DNA from: Arachnopeziza araneosa
Lineage: Eukaryota; Ascomycota; Leotiomycetes; Helotiales; Arachnopezizaceae
Assembly (NCBI GenBank): GCA_003988855.1
Contig: QYAI01000124.1
Location: 6,625 to 70,624, forward strand
Direction of reading: 5' to 3'
Length of the DNA: 64,000 nucleotides
Shown: positions 1 through 11,763 of the stretch, piece after piece
How positions within the stretch are numbered: position 1 is the stretch's first letter
How the letters are laid out: each line of letters opens with the position of its first letter
Notes under the pieces: model-generated
What the model saw: only the letters and a program-made list of their open reading frames with translations
Databases searched by the model: none
What the model was told of the DNA's origin: nothing
Made by a program: the position numbers and the translations under genes

Positions 1-1573
1 GAAAGCTTCAAGCACTTGGTGCTCTTTAGCTTTACCTTCTTGAAATACATAAGATTCATCATTCACGTGTTCTGACCGTGCAATCGTGAACCCTTACAGC
101 AACAGAGGCGACCTGGCTATAGACTGCGGCGTGCGCTCGCAGGTAGTGCTAGAGAAAGTAGTTTCTTGTCTTTAGGTTGTGCTTCTTCTGGCGGTTTAGC
201 TGGCCGTAGGAGATGATGATCCGGCTACACGAGCGGCAGAAGACGAAGGGTTCGTTAGCTAGCGTTACGATCTCGAAAAAGAGAAGCTAGAAGATTCGGG
301 CTTGTTTACTACCGAGTTAGCTGCGGTTCGAGAGAGAGGAGGCTGCACACAGAAGCTTACGGGGACAGCGAGAGGAGCCTGGACCGGCGTGGTAGGCCTG
401 CAGATGAGGTACGTCGCGCATCTCGAGCGTAGCACTGCTAGTAAAAGCGTGAGCACGCCGAAGCTCGAGGCTAGTGTGGTCGAATAGCTCGCTATTCGCA
501 GGCGATGCGGGGGACGTTCGAGCAGAGGACGAGGACGAGGGCTAGGCTCGAGAGATGCACCTTCGAGATCTGGTTGCTTGCAAGAGCTCAGAGAAGAGGA
601 CGAGAGGAAGGAACGCGCTTCTGAGAACCAGGGAAAATCAGAGGCGAAGGGCTGTTATTTTTTATTGCGGGTCGCGGGCACTAAACTTAGGACTAAGGTT
701 CGAGTCGTTGGAATCTTCTTCTTTAGCGTCTTCGCGCGGTATGCGGTTAGTCTTCCGCTTCGACCTCGGACTTTTTCGGCTTCTTGACGTCGAGCAAGCG
801 CAGGTTGAACAGCGGCCTTCCTCTCGTCGAGGAGGAACCAGGTCGCTCGGCGACGTCGTCGCATCGTAGATCAAGCAGCTATCAAAACAAAGGTAGTTTG
901 GCGGCGACTTGGTAGCTCAGAGCTCGTGACGCGGTCGCTCGTGACGCTTGCTTCGGATTCTGTTTCGGGGCTAGCGGCGGAACGGTCGCTGGTCGTGCGG
1001 CCGCGTGCCCGATCGAGGCAAGGGCGCGTACGGGGGCCTCGGTTCGTGTAGCAGGGCCGGATCGGGGCAAGCGCGGGTACGGGGCCCTGGCTCGGGTCCG
1101 ATAGCCGGATCGAGGTTAGCGGCGGTACGGGGAAGCGAGGCTAACGGGATGCGGCTAAGAGGGCGAGAGGCAGGGCCGCATACCAGGCAGCGAAGAGAGC
1201 ATCTGTTACTCCAGGTGTACCTAATCGGTTACAGTATAACTTGCGGGCAGTATCAAGGCTTTTTTCGAGTTCGGCTTGCTTATCACATAGTGGTGCATTC
1301 TTTCGAGTCATATTGACGAATTCGCGATGTTTTAGTGTCGAAAAAGAGTCGGTTTTTGGTGGTAAAAGTGGTTATTTCACGACATATTTACATTTTACGA
1401 TTTTGGTTGGGTGCTTGACTAGTGCGGGCGGTTGTCCGGTGGATACGAGTACGAGTAAAATTCGGCTCAGCCTTGCGAAGATTGAAATCTGCGGCGCAGC
1501 AAGGCTGAAATGTGGTTATCCAACCACCTCCCGCATTCCTTGATACCAAAGAATTCTAAGACAAATAAAACCA
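1..1573. other. GC-rich gene-poor stretch, possibly an old repeat
   Basis: No convincing gene is visible. Only short open frames occur, on both strands, and none matches a family I recognise. Roughly 300-1200 is CG-rich and Arg/Glu/Ala-biased in several frames, unlike the genes that follow, and holds a 49-bp minisatellite at 1011-1150. A decayed transposable element is a reasonable guess, but I see no terminal repeats, reverse transcriptase or transposase motif. The last ~50 bases form the 5' flank of the glycosyltransferase gene. Confidence 0.4.
1011..1150. repeat. ~49-bp minisatellite, three imperfect copies
   Basis: Three successive units start with GATCGAGG or GATCGGGG at 1011, 1060 and 1108, spaced 49 and 48 bp. 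Each continues with a GGCAAG/GGTTAG-like segment and then GTACGGGG. The third copy drifts after about 40 bp. Composition is very CG-rich compared with the flanks. Confidence 0.6.
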
Positions 1574-4006
1574 ATGTCTTCCGAAGTCTCTCCGATTGAT
1601 GGGGCAGCCGATCGAGTCCCTGCCGAACCTTCTCCAAGCTACAACGATGCGACAGGCACTCTGGGACTCCACGGCGCAGGTTTGGGCACTCAAGGTCAAG
1701 TTGGAGGTCAATTGCATTCTCCTTATCTTGTTACATGAGCTAATAAAGCCAGACGACGGGCGCGTTGAAATCCACATCGACGAGACTGATACGAAGCTCG
1801 CAGCTCAGATCGAACAAATCCAATTAGTTTCCCAACAAGCACAGACTCCAACATCTGCACCCCCCTCTTATATCGACAGTAAACCGCACGAAGCTCCCCC
1901 ACCTCTCAACGTCGTCATTCATGTAGTAGGCTCTCGAGGAGATGTGCAGCCATTTATTGCACTTGGACAGGAGCTGAAGAATAGATATGGCCACCGTGTA
2001 CGGCTGGCAACTCATGGGACTTTCAAGACATTCGTGGAGGAAAATGGCCTGGAGTTCTTCGATATTGGTGGAAACCCAGCAGAGTTGATGGCTTTCATGG
2101 TCAAGAATCCAGGCCTTATACCAGGAATGAAGTCTTTGAAGGAGGGAGATGTTGGTAAAAGACGCAAGGGCATGGCTGAAATCCTTCAAGGTTGCTGGAA
2201 ATCTTGCGCGGATGCTGACGAGGTCAAAGAAGATGAAGAGGCCAGCCAGAAGTTGAAGCCCTTTATCGCAAATGCTATCATTGCCAATCCACCAAGTTTT
2301 GCCCACATTCATTGTGCGCAAAAGCTAGGGATCCCGTTACATTTGATGTTTACGTAGGTCTCCTACTTTTGATAAGTGGTAATACTAATTCGTTAAAAAG
2401 CATGCCTTGGTCTCCTACGCGCGACTTTCCTCAACCAATCGCAAATATCAAGTCATCTAATGCTAGCAGGGGTATGACGAATGAGGTATCCTACACGGTT
2501 GTCGATATGATGACTTGGCAAGGATTAGGTGATATTATCAACAAATTCAGGACAGAGACTTTAGATCTTGAACCACTGACCCAAGCCGCGGCAATAAGTA
2601 CGCTTCATCGTTTGCAAATACCATACACATATTGCTGGTAGGTTTCTTCTTCATGTGCTCACAAGAGAAGACAAAGGCTGAAAATCTGCAGGTCTCCAGC
2701 TCTGATTCCCAAACCCAATGATTGGGGGCATCACATTACTATTTCTGGATTTTATTTCCTCTCACTCGCAACTAAATACCAACCGGATCCCGAGCTTGCT
2801 GAATTTCTAGCCTCCGGACCACCACCTGTCTACATTGGCTTTGGCTCAATTGTCGTTGATGATCCAAATGCTATGACTGAACTAATCTTTGAAGCCGTCA
2901 AAAAGACCGGCCAGAGAGCATTAGTCTCTAAAGGCTGGGGTGGCTTCGGTGGAGATCAATTAAGCATACCTGATGGGGTCTTCATGCTTGGAAACTGTCC
3001 ACATGATTGGCTCTTTAAGCACGTTTCTTGCGTTGTTCATCATGGCGGAGCTGGTACAACCGCAGCAGGTATTGCCCTCGGCCGGCCCACTGTCATTGTT
3101 CCGTTCTTTGGCGATCAGCAATTTTGGGGGGCAATGGTTGCTCGATCTGCTGCTGGACCATCACCGATCCCTTTCAAAGAACTCACAGCCCAGGGACTTT
3201 CAGATGCCATTCTCTACGCCCTCAAACCTGAAACCCTTGACCGTGCAAAAGAGCTTGGCGAGCGAATCCGTGAAGAAAATGGTTGTGAAACCGGTGCAGC
3301 TAGCTTCCACGCACAGATGGACGTACCAAGATTACGTTGTATGATGGCCCCGAGTCGAGTTGCTGTCTGGTTGCTGAAAACCAAAACACTGGATATCAGA
3401 CTAAGCGCCTTTGCTGCAACTGTATTAGGAAATGAAGGCCTCTTAGATGTCAATGAACTTAGACTCTATCGACCTTATGAGTATGCTGTCAACGAGTCTT
3501 TTGTCGTCTCAAATTATAGCAATGCCAATCCCGTCCTCAGTACTGTTGGGTCTTTCGCCTCAGGCCTTATACATGCGCCTGTTAATATCGGAAAGGCATG
3601 GGGTGGCGTCGTGTATCAGCCATATAAAGGTGCCAAAGCAGACGGACTGAAAGGCTTTGGCAAAGGTATAGGGAAAGGCTTGGGGAATGTTTTCTTCCCA
3701 AAGAGAGGCTTATTCCAGGTAAACGGTAAAACGTATGGTATGCGTGCTCTTTACCATTCAATCAAGAAGAGCATGGGTGCTGGTACGTTGAGCTTCATCC
3801 TTGCCTCCCATTTTGCGGAAGGCTTCGAGCAAGCAAATGCTGCAACTGAAGATGAGCGATGGGATGTTCTGAGTAGGTGGGAGGAACTTTCCCCTCAATT
3901 GAAGAAGAGCAAAAGTGGAAGCAGTACGGCAAGCTCGGGGTTGAGCTTAAAGAGTTCAAGGACTTCGTCGACAGCAGTGAGTGACGTGGCTGGACCCTCA
4001 CGATGA
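1574..4006 (+). CDS. sterol 3-beta-glucosyltransferase-like UDP-glycosyltransferase
   Basis: Glycosyltransferase family 1/28 protein of about 757 aa, expected to move glucose from UDP-glucose to a sterol or other lipid. Probable exons are 1574-1694 (or 1706), 1753-2353, 2401-2637 and 2692-4006, and the joined frame is open. The N-terminal glycosyltransferase domain starts near residue 93 with VVGSRGDVQPF. A family-typical MFTMPWSPTR is created across the second splice. The C-terminal UDP-binding signature HHGGAGTTAAG followed by PFFGDQQFW lies near residues 435-465. The PH and GRAM domains of ATG26 are absent, so this is a shorter ATG26-like paralogue rather than the autophagy enzyme. A Gly/Lys-rich region (KGFGKGIGKGLG) and a Ser-rich tail follow the catalytic part. 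The donor of the first intron is uncertain. Confidence 0.85.
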
Positions 4007-4627
4007 ATCATGTTATTACTTTTTGATATACCCAAAGTATTAGCGACGAGGAACATAGTTATAAGCACATAGAAATATCCCATATATATCTCTTTCCTTA
4101 TGAAAGAAACAGGTCCTTAAAATCAACGGTGTACCCCAGTATGCTTAAGATCTGCCTTTTTGACGAGGAGAATAATTCACGAAAAAATAACGGTTCGGAA
4201 TCATGATCTAAGTTACACAAAATGGTACTAATACTGGATCCTTTGTAAAATTGGAGTAGGTACAGAACCTCTATCATCAATAGTCGCCAATTTAGACGAA
4301 GCCAAGATCACCGTGCTCTGTTTCCAACTCATTCTTGTTCTTCAACCATCCACCAAGACAAAACGTGAGTTACTGAGAGAAACTATCCAAGTTTAGTACT
4401 TTCCCGTCAAAAAGATGATTTGGTGAGGTAGTAAAGGTTCTCGGTGTTGCGAGAGTCTAAAAGACATAGAAGCCATAAGTCCGTACACCCAAACAGTCCA
4501 CGGTTTGTAGAATTTTTGGCGTTACGAGCCACACATCGGCCATCCGATTTGACTATTCTGCAATAAAAGTTCATCTGCCTTGGTTTGTGATACATACCTC
4601 CCGATGCGGAACGCCATTGATGCATAT
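4007..4627. other. intergenic, convergent genes
   Basis: About 620 bp between the 3' ends of the glycosyltransferase and LUC7 genes. It is AT-rich and presumably holds both 3' UTRs. No coding or structural feature was seen. Confidence 0.6.
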
Positions 4628-5530
4628 CTACCAACCACCCCTGAATCCTCTTCCTCTTCCTCTGAAACCACCCCTTCCTCCACCTCTACCACTAAACCCT
4701 CCCCTTCCATAACCATCATTGTATCCCTCAAAGTTCCTGCTAGCATCCCTATTATCATCATCCACAGGCCGACCTCTTGTTCGTAACTCCTTCGGGAATG
4801 CTTCATACGTCTTCCTCATTTGAGCATACCCCAAATGCATTTTTCCATAGAAATGATCTGCCAATCTCCTATCATTGTCCAGACGCGACAAATACGCACC
4901 ACAAACATCGCAAACTTGTAATTTCTGATGACCAGATGGGCCACTCGTATCGCTCAGTGACTTTAGATCTCTCTCCTTCTCGGATTTGGTTTGCATGGCT
5001 TGTCTAATCCTGAAGAATTCTTCATATGCTCTGGATACTTCACTCTGTTCTCCCAAGACCTGAATCTCCATCAGCCCCGTCTCAATACTCTTTCCTAAAT
5101 CAGCAATCTGCTTTAGCAGCGCATTGGTTTGGCGAATCTCATCTGGCGTCTTCTCTAATCTTCTTTGAGCCATATCAATCCTTCGATTGCAATCATCGAT
5201 ATATTTCTGGAGGTCTCGCATATAATCGTACTCGAATCCCCATTTTTGCTTCTGAGCTTCTGGCGCAGCGGCGAATTCTTCTTTGAGGGGCTCGGAATGG
5301 ATCTTGGGGCAAGGACCGAGATCTTGCTTGGTGTTTGTAAAGAGATCATGTGGACAGGTACCGGCGATGAAGGAGCGGCAGAGCTTAGGATCCGTGATTG
5401 AGAGCTGTGCTGATCTCGTTGACGACGAGGCGCCCATAAGCTGCTCTGTACTAATGTCAGTATCTTTTGCTAGGGGGAATAAACGTTGAATTAATCACTC
5501 ACCCAGCAACTTCCTCTGTTCTGCTGCCAT
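4628..5530 (-). CDS. LUC7: LUC7-like U1 snRNP protein
   Basis: Homologue of yeast Luc7, a U1 snRNP component that helps select 5' splice sites in the nucleus. Exons 5503-5530 and 4628-5445 (complement) are joined by a 57-bp intron. The join rebuilds the family N-terminus MAAEQRKLLEQLMG and fixes the start; the protein is 281 aa. Two zinc fingers are visible: a CCCH type at C32, C40, C55 and H59, and a C2H2 type starting with CDVC at 188-191. A charged coiled-coil stretch (about 85-170) lies between them. The C-terminus ends in an RGG/Gly-Arg tract (RGRGRGFRGG), common in fungal and metazoan LUC7-like proteins. It is divergent from GPI16, with 164 bp between the two starts. Confidence 0.93.
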
Positions 5531-5694
5531 TGCTGCGATATTATGTTTGTCTCCAAATGTTGCGACAAAGATGTTGTCAAGTTGACAGGGCTGCGACAAT
5601 TTTCTCAGCCGCGTCCGCGGTCGCGCTTGATTTCCGCCTTGCCACACCTTTCAAAACAGCTTCATGATCAACAAATCATTTGGCGCTGGAAGCC
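5531..5694. promoter_or_regulatory. shared LUC7/GPI16 divergent promoter
   Basis: Only 164 bp separate the start codons of two divergent housekeeping genes, so both core promoters must lie here. It contains a CG-rich patch (CCGCGTCCGCGGTCGCG) near 5610-5625. No TATA box was recognised. Confidence 0.6.
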
Positions 5695-7477
5695 ATGCGT
5701 CAATTACACTATCTATTTCTCCTTTTGTCAACGATTATCTCTGTTATCGCCTCCGATTACCATGAACAGCTTCTCCTTCGTCCGCTCCATCCTTCACTCC
5801 TCCTCGCCTCCTTCAACTTCCAAAGCAATACTTCTCTCGAGAGTTTCGAGCAGCAGAATTTTAGATATTTTCCCAGAAGCTTGGGGCAGATTTTACAACA
5901 TGCGAATACAAGAGAACTTCATTTAAGATTCAGTTTAGGAAGATGGGATGCAGAGAGTTGGGGTACGAGACCATGGGGAGGTGCTCGAGAAGGAGGTACG
6001 GGTGTTGAATTATGGGCTTGGGTTGAAGCAGAATCAGATGAAGAGTAAGATCCTTACTTCTTACAATATTATTTACTAACCATTTAGTGCTGATGGCAGA
6101 TGGTTAACACTCACCAATGCGTTGTCTGGCCTTTTCTGCGCTTCATTAAACTTCATCGATTCCACGAGAACCACTAGACCTGTCATGTCATTCCAGCCAG
6201 TAGGAGATCACTTAAATTCCACATTGGAAAATTTACATCTACTCCACGGAACTTTACCAAGAGAGGTGGTCTGCACGGAAAACCTGACTCCATTCCTCAA
6301 ATTACTACCATGCAAAGGGAAAACTGGTATATCAAGTTTGCTGGATGGGCACAAACTTTTTGATGCCAGCTGGCAGAGTATGAGCATTGACGTGCAACCA
6401 ATATGTCCAGAAGTAGGCGCTTGCCAACTGCAAATCACACAGACAATCGATATGGTATTAGATTTACAGCGGTCCAAACGACCTAGAGACAATCCTATTC
6501 CTCGACCTGTTCCATACGAAGAGCTTAGTTGCGATACTTCGAAATCATACAACGCCCATGATACTTGCTTTCCACTTGACACGGCGGCAGTTGAAGAGAA
6601 ATGGGCTCTCTCCGAAGTATTCGGCCACAATATGAAAGGTACATGCCCCTTAGCAATTGATGAAGTAGATCCTATTTGTATCAATGTTCCTCACGCTCGT
6701 GATGTTTACACGTCAGCTGGGGCACACGAACACAAGGATGCTACAGGATATATGCGGTGCTATGGGTTGGAGCCCAACACTGAATTCGAGATAGTCTTTC
6801 CCCAACAAGAAATCTCCGAGAAGGCCCCACTCGAACAGCCGTTACTTTATGCTGAAAGGTCATTTATCGGATATGGACAGGAAAGAGGTGGAGTTCAAGC
6901 CATTCTAACCAACCCATCCTCAACAGAAGCAGTTGACTTTGTCTACATGGAATCTCTTCCTTGGTTCATGAAATTATATCTTCACACCCTAAAGGCAAAG
7001 ATCAATGGCTTGGACGGGGATGTTATTCAAGAGATGTATTATCGACCAGCATTGGATCGTAAACGCGGCACGCAACTGGAAGTACGAATTTTGATTCCGG
7101 CCAACTCTACCGTTGTCCTCACCTATGATTTCGAGAAAGCTATTCTACGCTACACCGAATATCCGCCCGACGCCAACCGCGGGTTTGATATTGCGCCGGC
7201 GGTAATAACGATCGGAAACTTTAGCATCAGAACCACCTCATTACTCTTACCTCTCCCAACCCCTGACTTCAGCATGCCCTACAATGTGATTATCCTCACA
7301 AGTACAGTAATGGCTCTCAGCTTCGGATTTATATTTAATTTGCTAGTCAGAAGATTTGTCGCTGTCGACGAGGCGGATCAGTGGGATGTAAGATCTGTAA
7401 GGTTAAAATTTACGACGGCTGTCAGGAGGTTGTTTCAGCGATTCAATAAAGGAGACAAGGTCGAGAAAAGGGAATAA
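5695..7477 (+). CDS. GPI16: GPI transamidase component GPI16 (PIG-T)
   Basis: Subunit of the ER GPI-transamidase complex that attaches GPI anchors to proteins; the human orthologue is PIG-T. Exons 5695-6044 and 6088-7477 give 579 aa. The first ~20 residues (MRQLHYLFLLLSTIISVIA) are a signal peptide. The lumenal domain has family features: the ELHLRFSLGRWD region, the LTNALSGLFCASLNFID segment and several conserved Cys (CPEVGACQLQ, CFPLDT). One membrane helix lies near 514-538 (ILTSTVMALSFGFIFNLLV), followed by a short basic cytosolic tail. The length fits the family. The ATG at 5695 is the first in frame directly before the signal peptide. Confidence 0.95.
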
Positions 7478-8243
7478 TCCCGTCTAGTCCGATTAAATAG
7501 AGATCTTTTAAGACCCAAAATCGGACACTTCAAGTGGATGTCTGTTTATGAAACGCATCACTTCTGCTTTTAGTCTTGGTAAATCGAATTTGTTTTATTT
7601 TTCATCTTCAAAACCCTAGGAATTGGTTTTGCGCCCTCTATCCATAGATGGGCGATTCCTAACTGGGAGAGTCTGATGATTTTACGGCCGAACCGTGTAA
7701 TATCCACTTCGATATATTCTTAGCCCTGGCGTGCAATGGCCTTCTCAATGCAGAATCTGGAACTTGGCTGCATCACGTGAGATGCCACTGCAGTTACGGA
7801 CGTAATGAGTTAAGGACGACGGAAACACCACGGATTGGTCAATGAGGTTTTACGAATTTCTCCCATTCAACTCTTCCCCCGCTGAACTCCCGTCCAGACA
7901 TGATCTGACTTATGCATGTCTCGGGATCTATCAGCCAAATGGGCCTCAAAGTTGTTTTGGTATAGATCTATTGGACCGCGCTACACGGCGCGCCAGCGCT
8001 CCACTTTATCAATTCAATTGATTTACGGCCGTAGATGACGTGCATTTCTGAGGCTATCTATAATTCTATCCAATATAGAAAGGCGGTTGAGTCGACCCCT
8101 TGTTGGTCCTCCAGCGCCATAATCGCGTTAACCCTTCCGCCACTTCCAGTGTCGAGATCCTATCCGTACATCAGTACAGTGCAAGTGAATCATTTCAATA
8201 CAGGAGATTAGATCTAGCTTATCTGTCAACATCTATCTTCATC
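7478..8243. other. intergenic, upstream of the oxygenase
   Basis: About 765 bp with the 3' end of GPI16 and the promoter side of the carotenoid-oxygenase gene. A CACGTG box occurs in gcatcacgtgagatgcc near 7772-7788. No gene was seen. Confidence 0.5.
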
Positions 8244-10046
8244 ATGGCGACCATCATTACTGAAGTGGTACAAACTTCCCAGATAATTGGGATTCTTTCT
8301 ACAAGTACCACAATGGAGGAGGAAGTCCCAATACTTGACTGGCCCAACGAAGCTGGAGTAAGTCATTTCACAAGGTCTATACATTCTTTTGACATGATCA
8401 GTTTCAAACACTCCACGAAGAACGTGAACCCATCGAACTTTCCGTGATAGGGAGAATTCCTACTTATGCTGCTGGAGAACTGTATCGCACAGGCCCAGGG
8501 AGCTACAAAATCCCTCTGGAAGAAGACGAAGACTTCATTTGCGATCATTGGTTTGATGGATTTGGGCACACACATCGATTCGAAATCAGCGTTCAAGAAG
8601 AGACGACTAAAGTCTTTTACAATTCACGGAGGGCGAACGACGAGTTAATAGAAAGGATTAAGGGTTCTGGCAGGTATGGATCAATAACCTTTGGTCAAAA
8701 GAGAGATCCGTGTATTGGGCTTTTTGGAAAGGTACTTTCTCTCAGCCTAATATTGACTTGCTAACCATTTCCAGGTCATGAGTGCCTTTAGCAAGGCCAG
8801 CTCTAGAACTCCATCCGAAGCAAACGTCAACGTCACTCTACGACCGAACTTACCTGGGGTATCATCATCAAGAAAGCCGGATACAGAGCCGGTAGGTCAT
8901 TCTACAGGGCTCAAGTCGCTATGGGCTGGCTCTGATAATACCAATCTGAAAGAGTTAGATCCTCGGACGCTGGAACCTATCGGGCTTGCGCAACAACATG
9001 TTCTACATCCCGACTTGAAGGGAGAGCTTTCTTGCGCCCATTCCTGTTGCGACCCAGAAACTGGAGACGTATTCAACTACAATCTTGCACTAGGCCGCAG
9101 CCCTGTCTATCGGTTATTCAAGACTTCTGCAAAGACTGGCAATACAGATATACTTGCTTCCATCGAAGGGAGAGGAATCAAAGCTGCATATTTACATTCG
9201 TTCTTCCTTACTCGGGATTACGTTATTCTTTGCATCTGGGGATCTCACTACGAGAGAATGGGAATGAAGATCTTGTCAGAACAAAACCTTCTTGATGCCA
9301 TTGCGCCATTTGATACCTCACAGCCTGCCAGATGGCTTGTGGTCGACCGTCGAAATGGTCAAGGCCTCGTAGCAGAATTCGAAAGTCCATCCTTCTTCTG
9401 CTTCCACACAGTAAATGCATGGCAGGAGACTGCGGCAGACGGAACAACAGACATCATTTGTGAATGCGTCGAATATCCCAATACAGAAATCATTCACAAA
9501 CTATACTATCGCAACATGTCCTCTGATAGTAGCGATGCGCTCAACTTCAACAAGAAAAAGATGAACTCCATCCTTCCCCAGCTTTCTCGATACAGGCTTC
9601 CCAAAATTGGAGATAAATCATTGAACCGGTCCAAGGTTTCAAGGTTTCCCAAAATTGTTTCCTCGGTGTCGATTGCAAAAGCCCTTGTTGGAGATCTTCC
9701 AACAATCAACCCTAATTTCCAGACCAGAGAGAATAGATATACTTATGGGATTGTCAACAGGGGGCTCTCAAGCTTTTTGGATGGCATCTCCAAAGTCGAT
9801 ACAGTGACAAAGGAGGTGTTATACTGGGATAATTTAAAAGGTCATACACCTGGTGAGGCAATTTTTGTGCCGGATCCTGAAGGGAAAGGAGAAGATGACG
9901 GAGTTTTGCTCAGCGTAGTGTTGGATGGCATTAAACAGTCCAGTTACTTGCTATGCCTAGATGCTAAGACAATGAACGAAATGGGAAGGGCTGATGTTGG
10001 CTGTGCGATTGGGTTTGGCTTCCATGGGGTACATGTCAAATCTTGA
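8244..10046 (+). CDS. carotenoid oxygenase family (RPE65/CCD) dioxygenase
   Basis: Non-haem iron dioxygenase of 571 aa that cleaves a carbon-carbon double bond in carotenoids or stilbenes. Exons are 8244-8357, 8402-8731 and 8775-10046. The join gives the family start (NEAGFQTLHEEREPIELSV) and the RTGPG motif. All four iron-binding histidines are in place: H237 (AHSCCDPETGD), H289 (LHSFFLTRDY), H359 (FHTVNAWQE) and H565 (GFHGV) near the C-terminus. The enzyme therefore looks active. No signal peptide is seen, so it is probably cytosolic. Fungal relatives include torulene oxygenase (CAO-2) and resveratrol-cleaving CAO-1; the sequence alone does not settle the substrate. No carotenoid biosynthesis gene lies nearby, which slightly favours a catabolic role. 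It is convergent with an MFS transporter 125 bp away. Confidence 0.9.
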
Positions 10047-10171
10047 CCAATCTGCCTTCCGAATACTATATATACATTGTACTAGTCTACCTGCTCGATA
10101 CCCTTTCTATAGATGAGCATATGATTTATGACAGCATGTGCAACTGGGGGCAAGAACCAAATATACAATCC

Positions 10172-11478
10172 TCATCTCTTGCTCCAAATACCCTGAGGAG
10201 TCGCCGCCTTGCTCAAGAATCCAATCCCACCACCGACCAAACACATAACACCACTAAAGATGGCCGCTTGCGAGAATCCACCGTAGTGATTGACCAAAGC
10301 TCCATTCACGGGTGGCCCAACCAAAGCTGCCAGAGATCCTACGGCCATTCCCATCCCCATATAGGTTCCAATGCTCTTGGGGTCTTTAGGGATAACAGCA
10401 AAGGCTGCTGCAGCTCCAGAGATAATCGCCCCTGAAGCAAATCCAATAATAATGGAGTACACTACCAGTCCCGCAGTTGTTTTTGCCGCATTCATACATA
10501 AAATGATGATGCCCGTCGCTATACCAGAGATTGAGAGGATGTTCAACCGCCCAAACTTATCCGCTAGTACACCCGGGATAACACGGCCAAACGTGGAGGC
10601 GGCGTTGAGAATTGCCAGAAAATACGAGGCAAGGGTTGGATCCACTCCTCGTGTAACTGCATACGATGGGATGAAAAATAATGGAGTAAACATGCCAGCA
10701 AACAGGAAGAATATCGATAGGATCAAGAGATTGTAATCCCATTCCTTAAAGGCTGATCCGATGAAAAAGCTGGTTTTCCTTAGTGGCAGACGCTCTTTGA
10801 TGGCAACACAAGCGAACGCCAGAAGTGCCAATATAACGAACCCAACAACTCTCAATGTCCAACCAAATCCCAGAGATGACTTATTTAGCAGTTTCGACAG
10901 TGCAATGGGAAACACGATGCCTCCGATAGATGACCCAGAGATGACCAGGCCTAAAGCCGCCGCACCCTTCTTGTCGAAATATTGTGATACAGCTGCCATT
11001 GCTGGAAATATCAAAAGACCTAAGGCTGTTCCCATCAAGAGACCTTGACAGATCATAAAATGCCAGTATTTGGTGCACAGGCTTATCATCATCATAGAAA
11101 AGACGTAGAGGATTGCTGATGGTCGAATAACCTATAAAGTGTTAATGAAGTCTACCAACAGGCTTAGAAGTATACCCAAGCGCCAAATCTATCAAACAAT
11201 GGCCCAGCTACAGCTCCTACCGCGAACTGAAGAAAAGCAGAGATGGATCCAATCCAGGCGATGTTATCTGGTGATTCGCCTCGTAATTGGTGTGTTAGAT
11301 AGTATTGTTGAAAAACTCCAAATGAGTTGACAAAACCTAGACCACAGAAAAAAATGAAAGCAGCACCAAGTGCCGTCATCCATGCTCGAGTTCCGCCATT
11401 TGGTGCTTCCTCAGATGTTTCGGAGGGTTCGTCGCCGCCAAGCTCAACAAAGTCTTCCGATTTTGGTTCAAGTGCCAT
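10172..11478 (-). CDS. MFS monocarboxylate-transporter-like permease
   Basis: Major facilitator superfamily permease of 420 aa, of the fungal MCT-like type, with about 12 membrane helices. Exons 11176-11478 and 10172-11131 (complement). The join gives LFDRFGAWVIRPSAI, with the D-R-F-G element typical of the loop between helices 2 and 3 in this family. The cytosolic N-terminus is acidic, followed by GGTRAWMTALGAAFIFFCG (helix 1). A second MFS-like motif (LADKFGRL) follows helix 8. It probably acts at the plasma membrane on a carboxylate or small organic acid; the substrate is unknown. It is divergent from the Zn2Cys6 gene across 285 bp containing a regular CGG array, so it is a likely target of that regulator. 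Confidence 0.85.
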
Positions 11479-11763
11479 AATATCACCGAACAGTCTAGAA
11501 TTGATATTGTTATAAAGATCAAAGAATATTCATTCCAAGAAGAATGTAGATTCTTTTATACAGAATATCGGTCTTAAATCGACCCTAGTTCCTCTATCTG
11601 AATCGGACTCGGCGTCGGACTCGGACTCGGACTCGGGAATTATTTCCCATAACTTATGCGCAGTGATGATGAGTAAACTCGGCATTTGAATGAAATGAAA
11701 AACACGATCGCCTCAGATATTACCATCTATTCCTCCATATTCAACACAGGCACAAGTATAGCC
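11479..11763. promoter_or_regulatory. divergent promoter, transporter/Zn2Cys6 regulator
   Basis: 285 bp between the start codons of the MFS gene (minus) and the Zn2Cys6 gene (plus). The centre holds six evenly spaced CGG triplets, listed separately. Confidence 0.6.
11604..11636 (+). promoter_or_regulatory. six CGG half-sites at exact 6-bp spacing
   Basis: CGG triplets start at 11604, 11610, 11616, 11622, 11628 and 11634, mostly as CGGACT units. CGG is the classic half-site of Zn2Cys6 proteins, and the array sits about 126 bp from either start codon of a divergent pair that includes a Zn2Cys6 gene. The positions are seen directly. The operator role is inferred, and a simple hexanucleotide microsatellite is the alternative. 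Confidence 0.5.

Noticed and set aside
655..874. Arg-rich minus-strand frames resembling a transposase tail
   Set aside because: Low-complexity composition only; no DDE, reverse transcriptase or zinc-knuckle motif.
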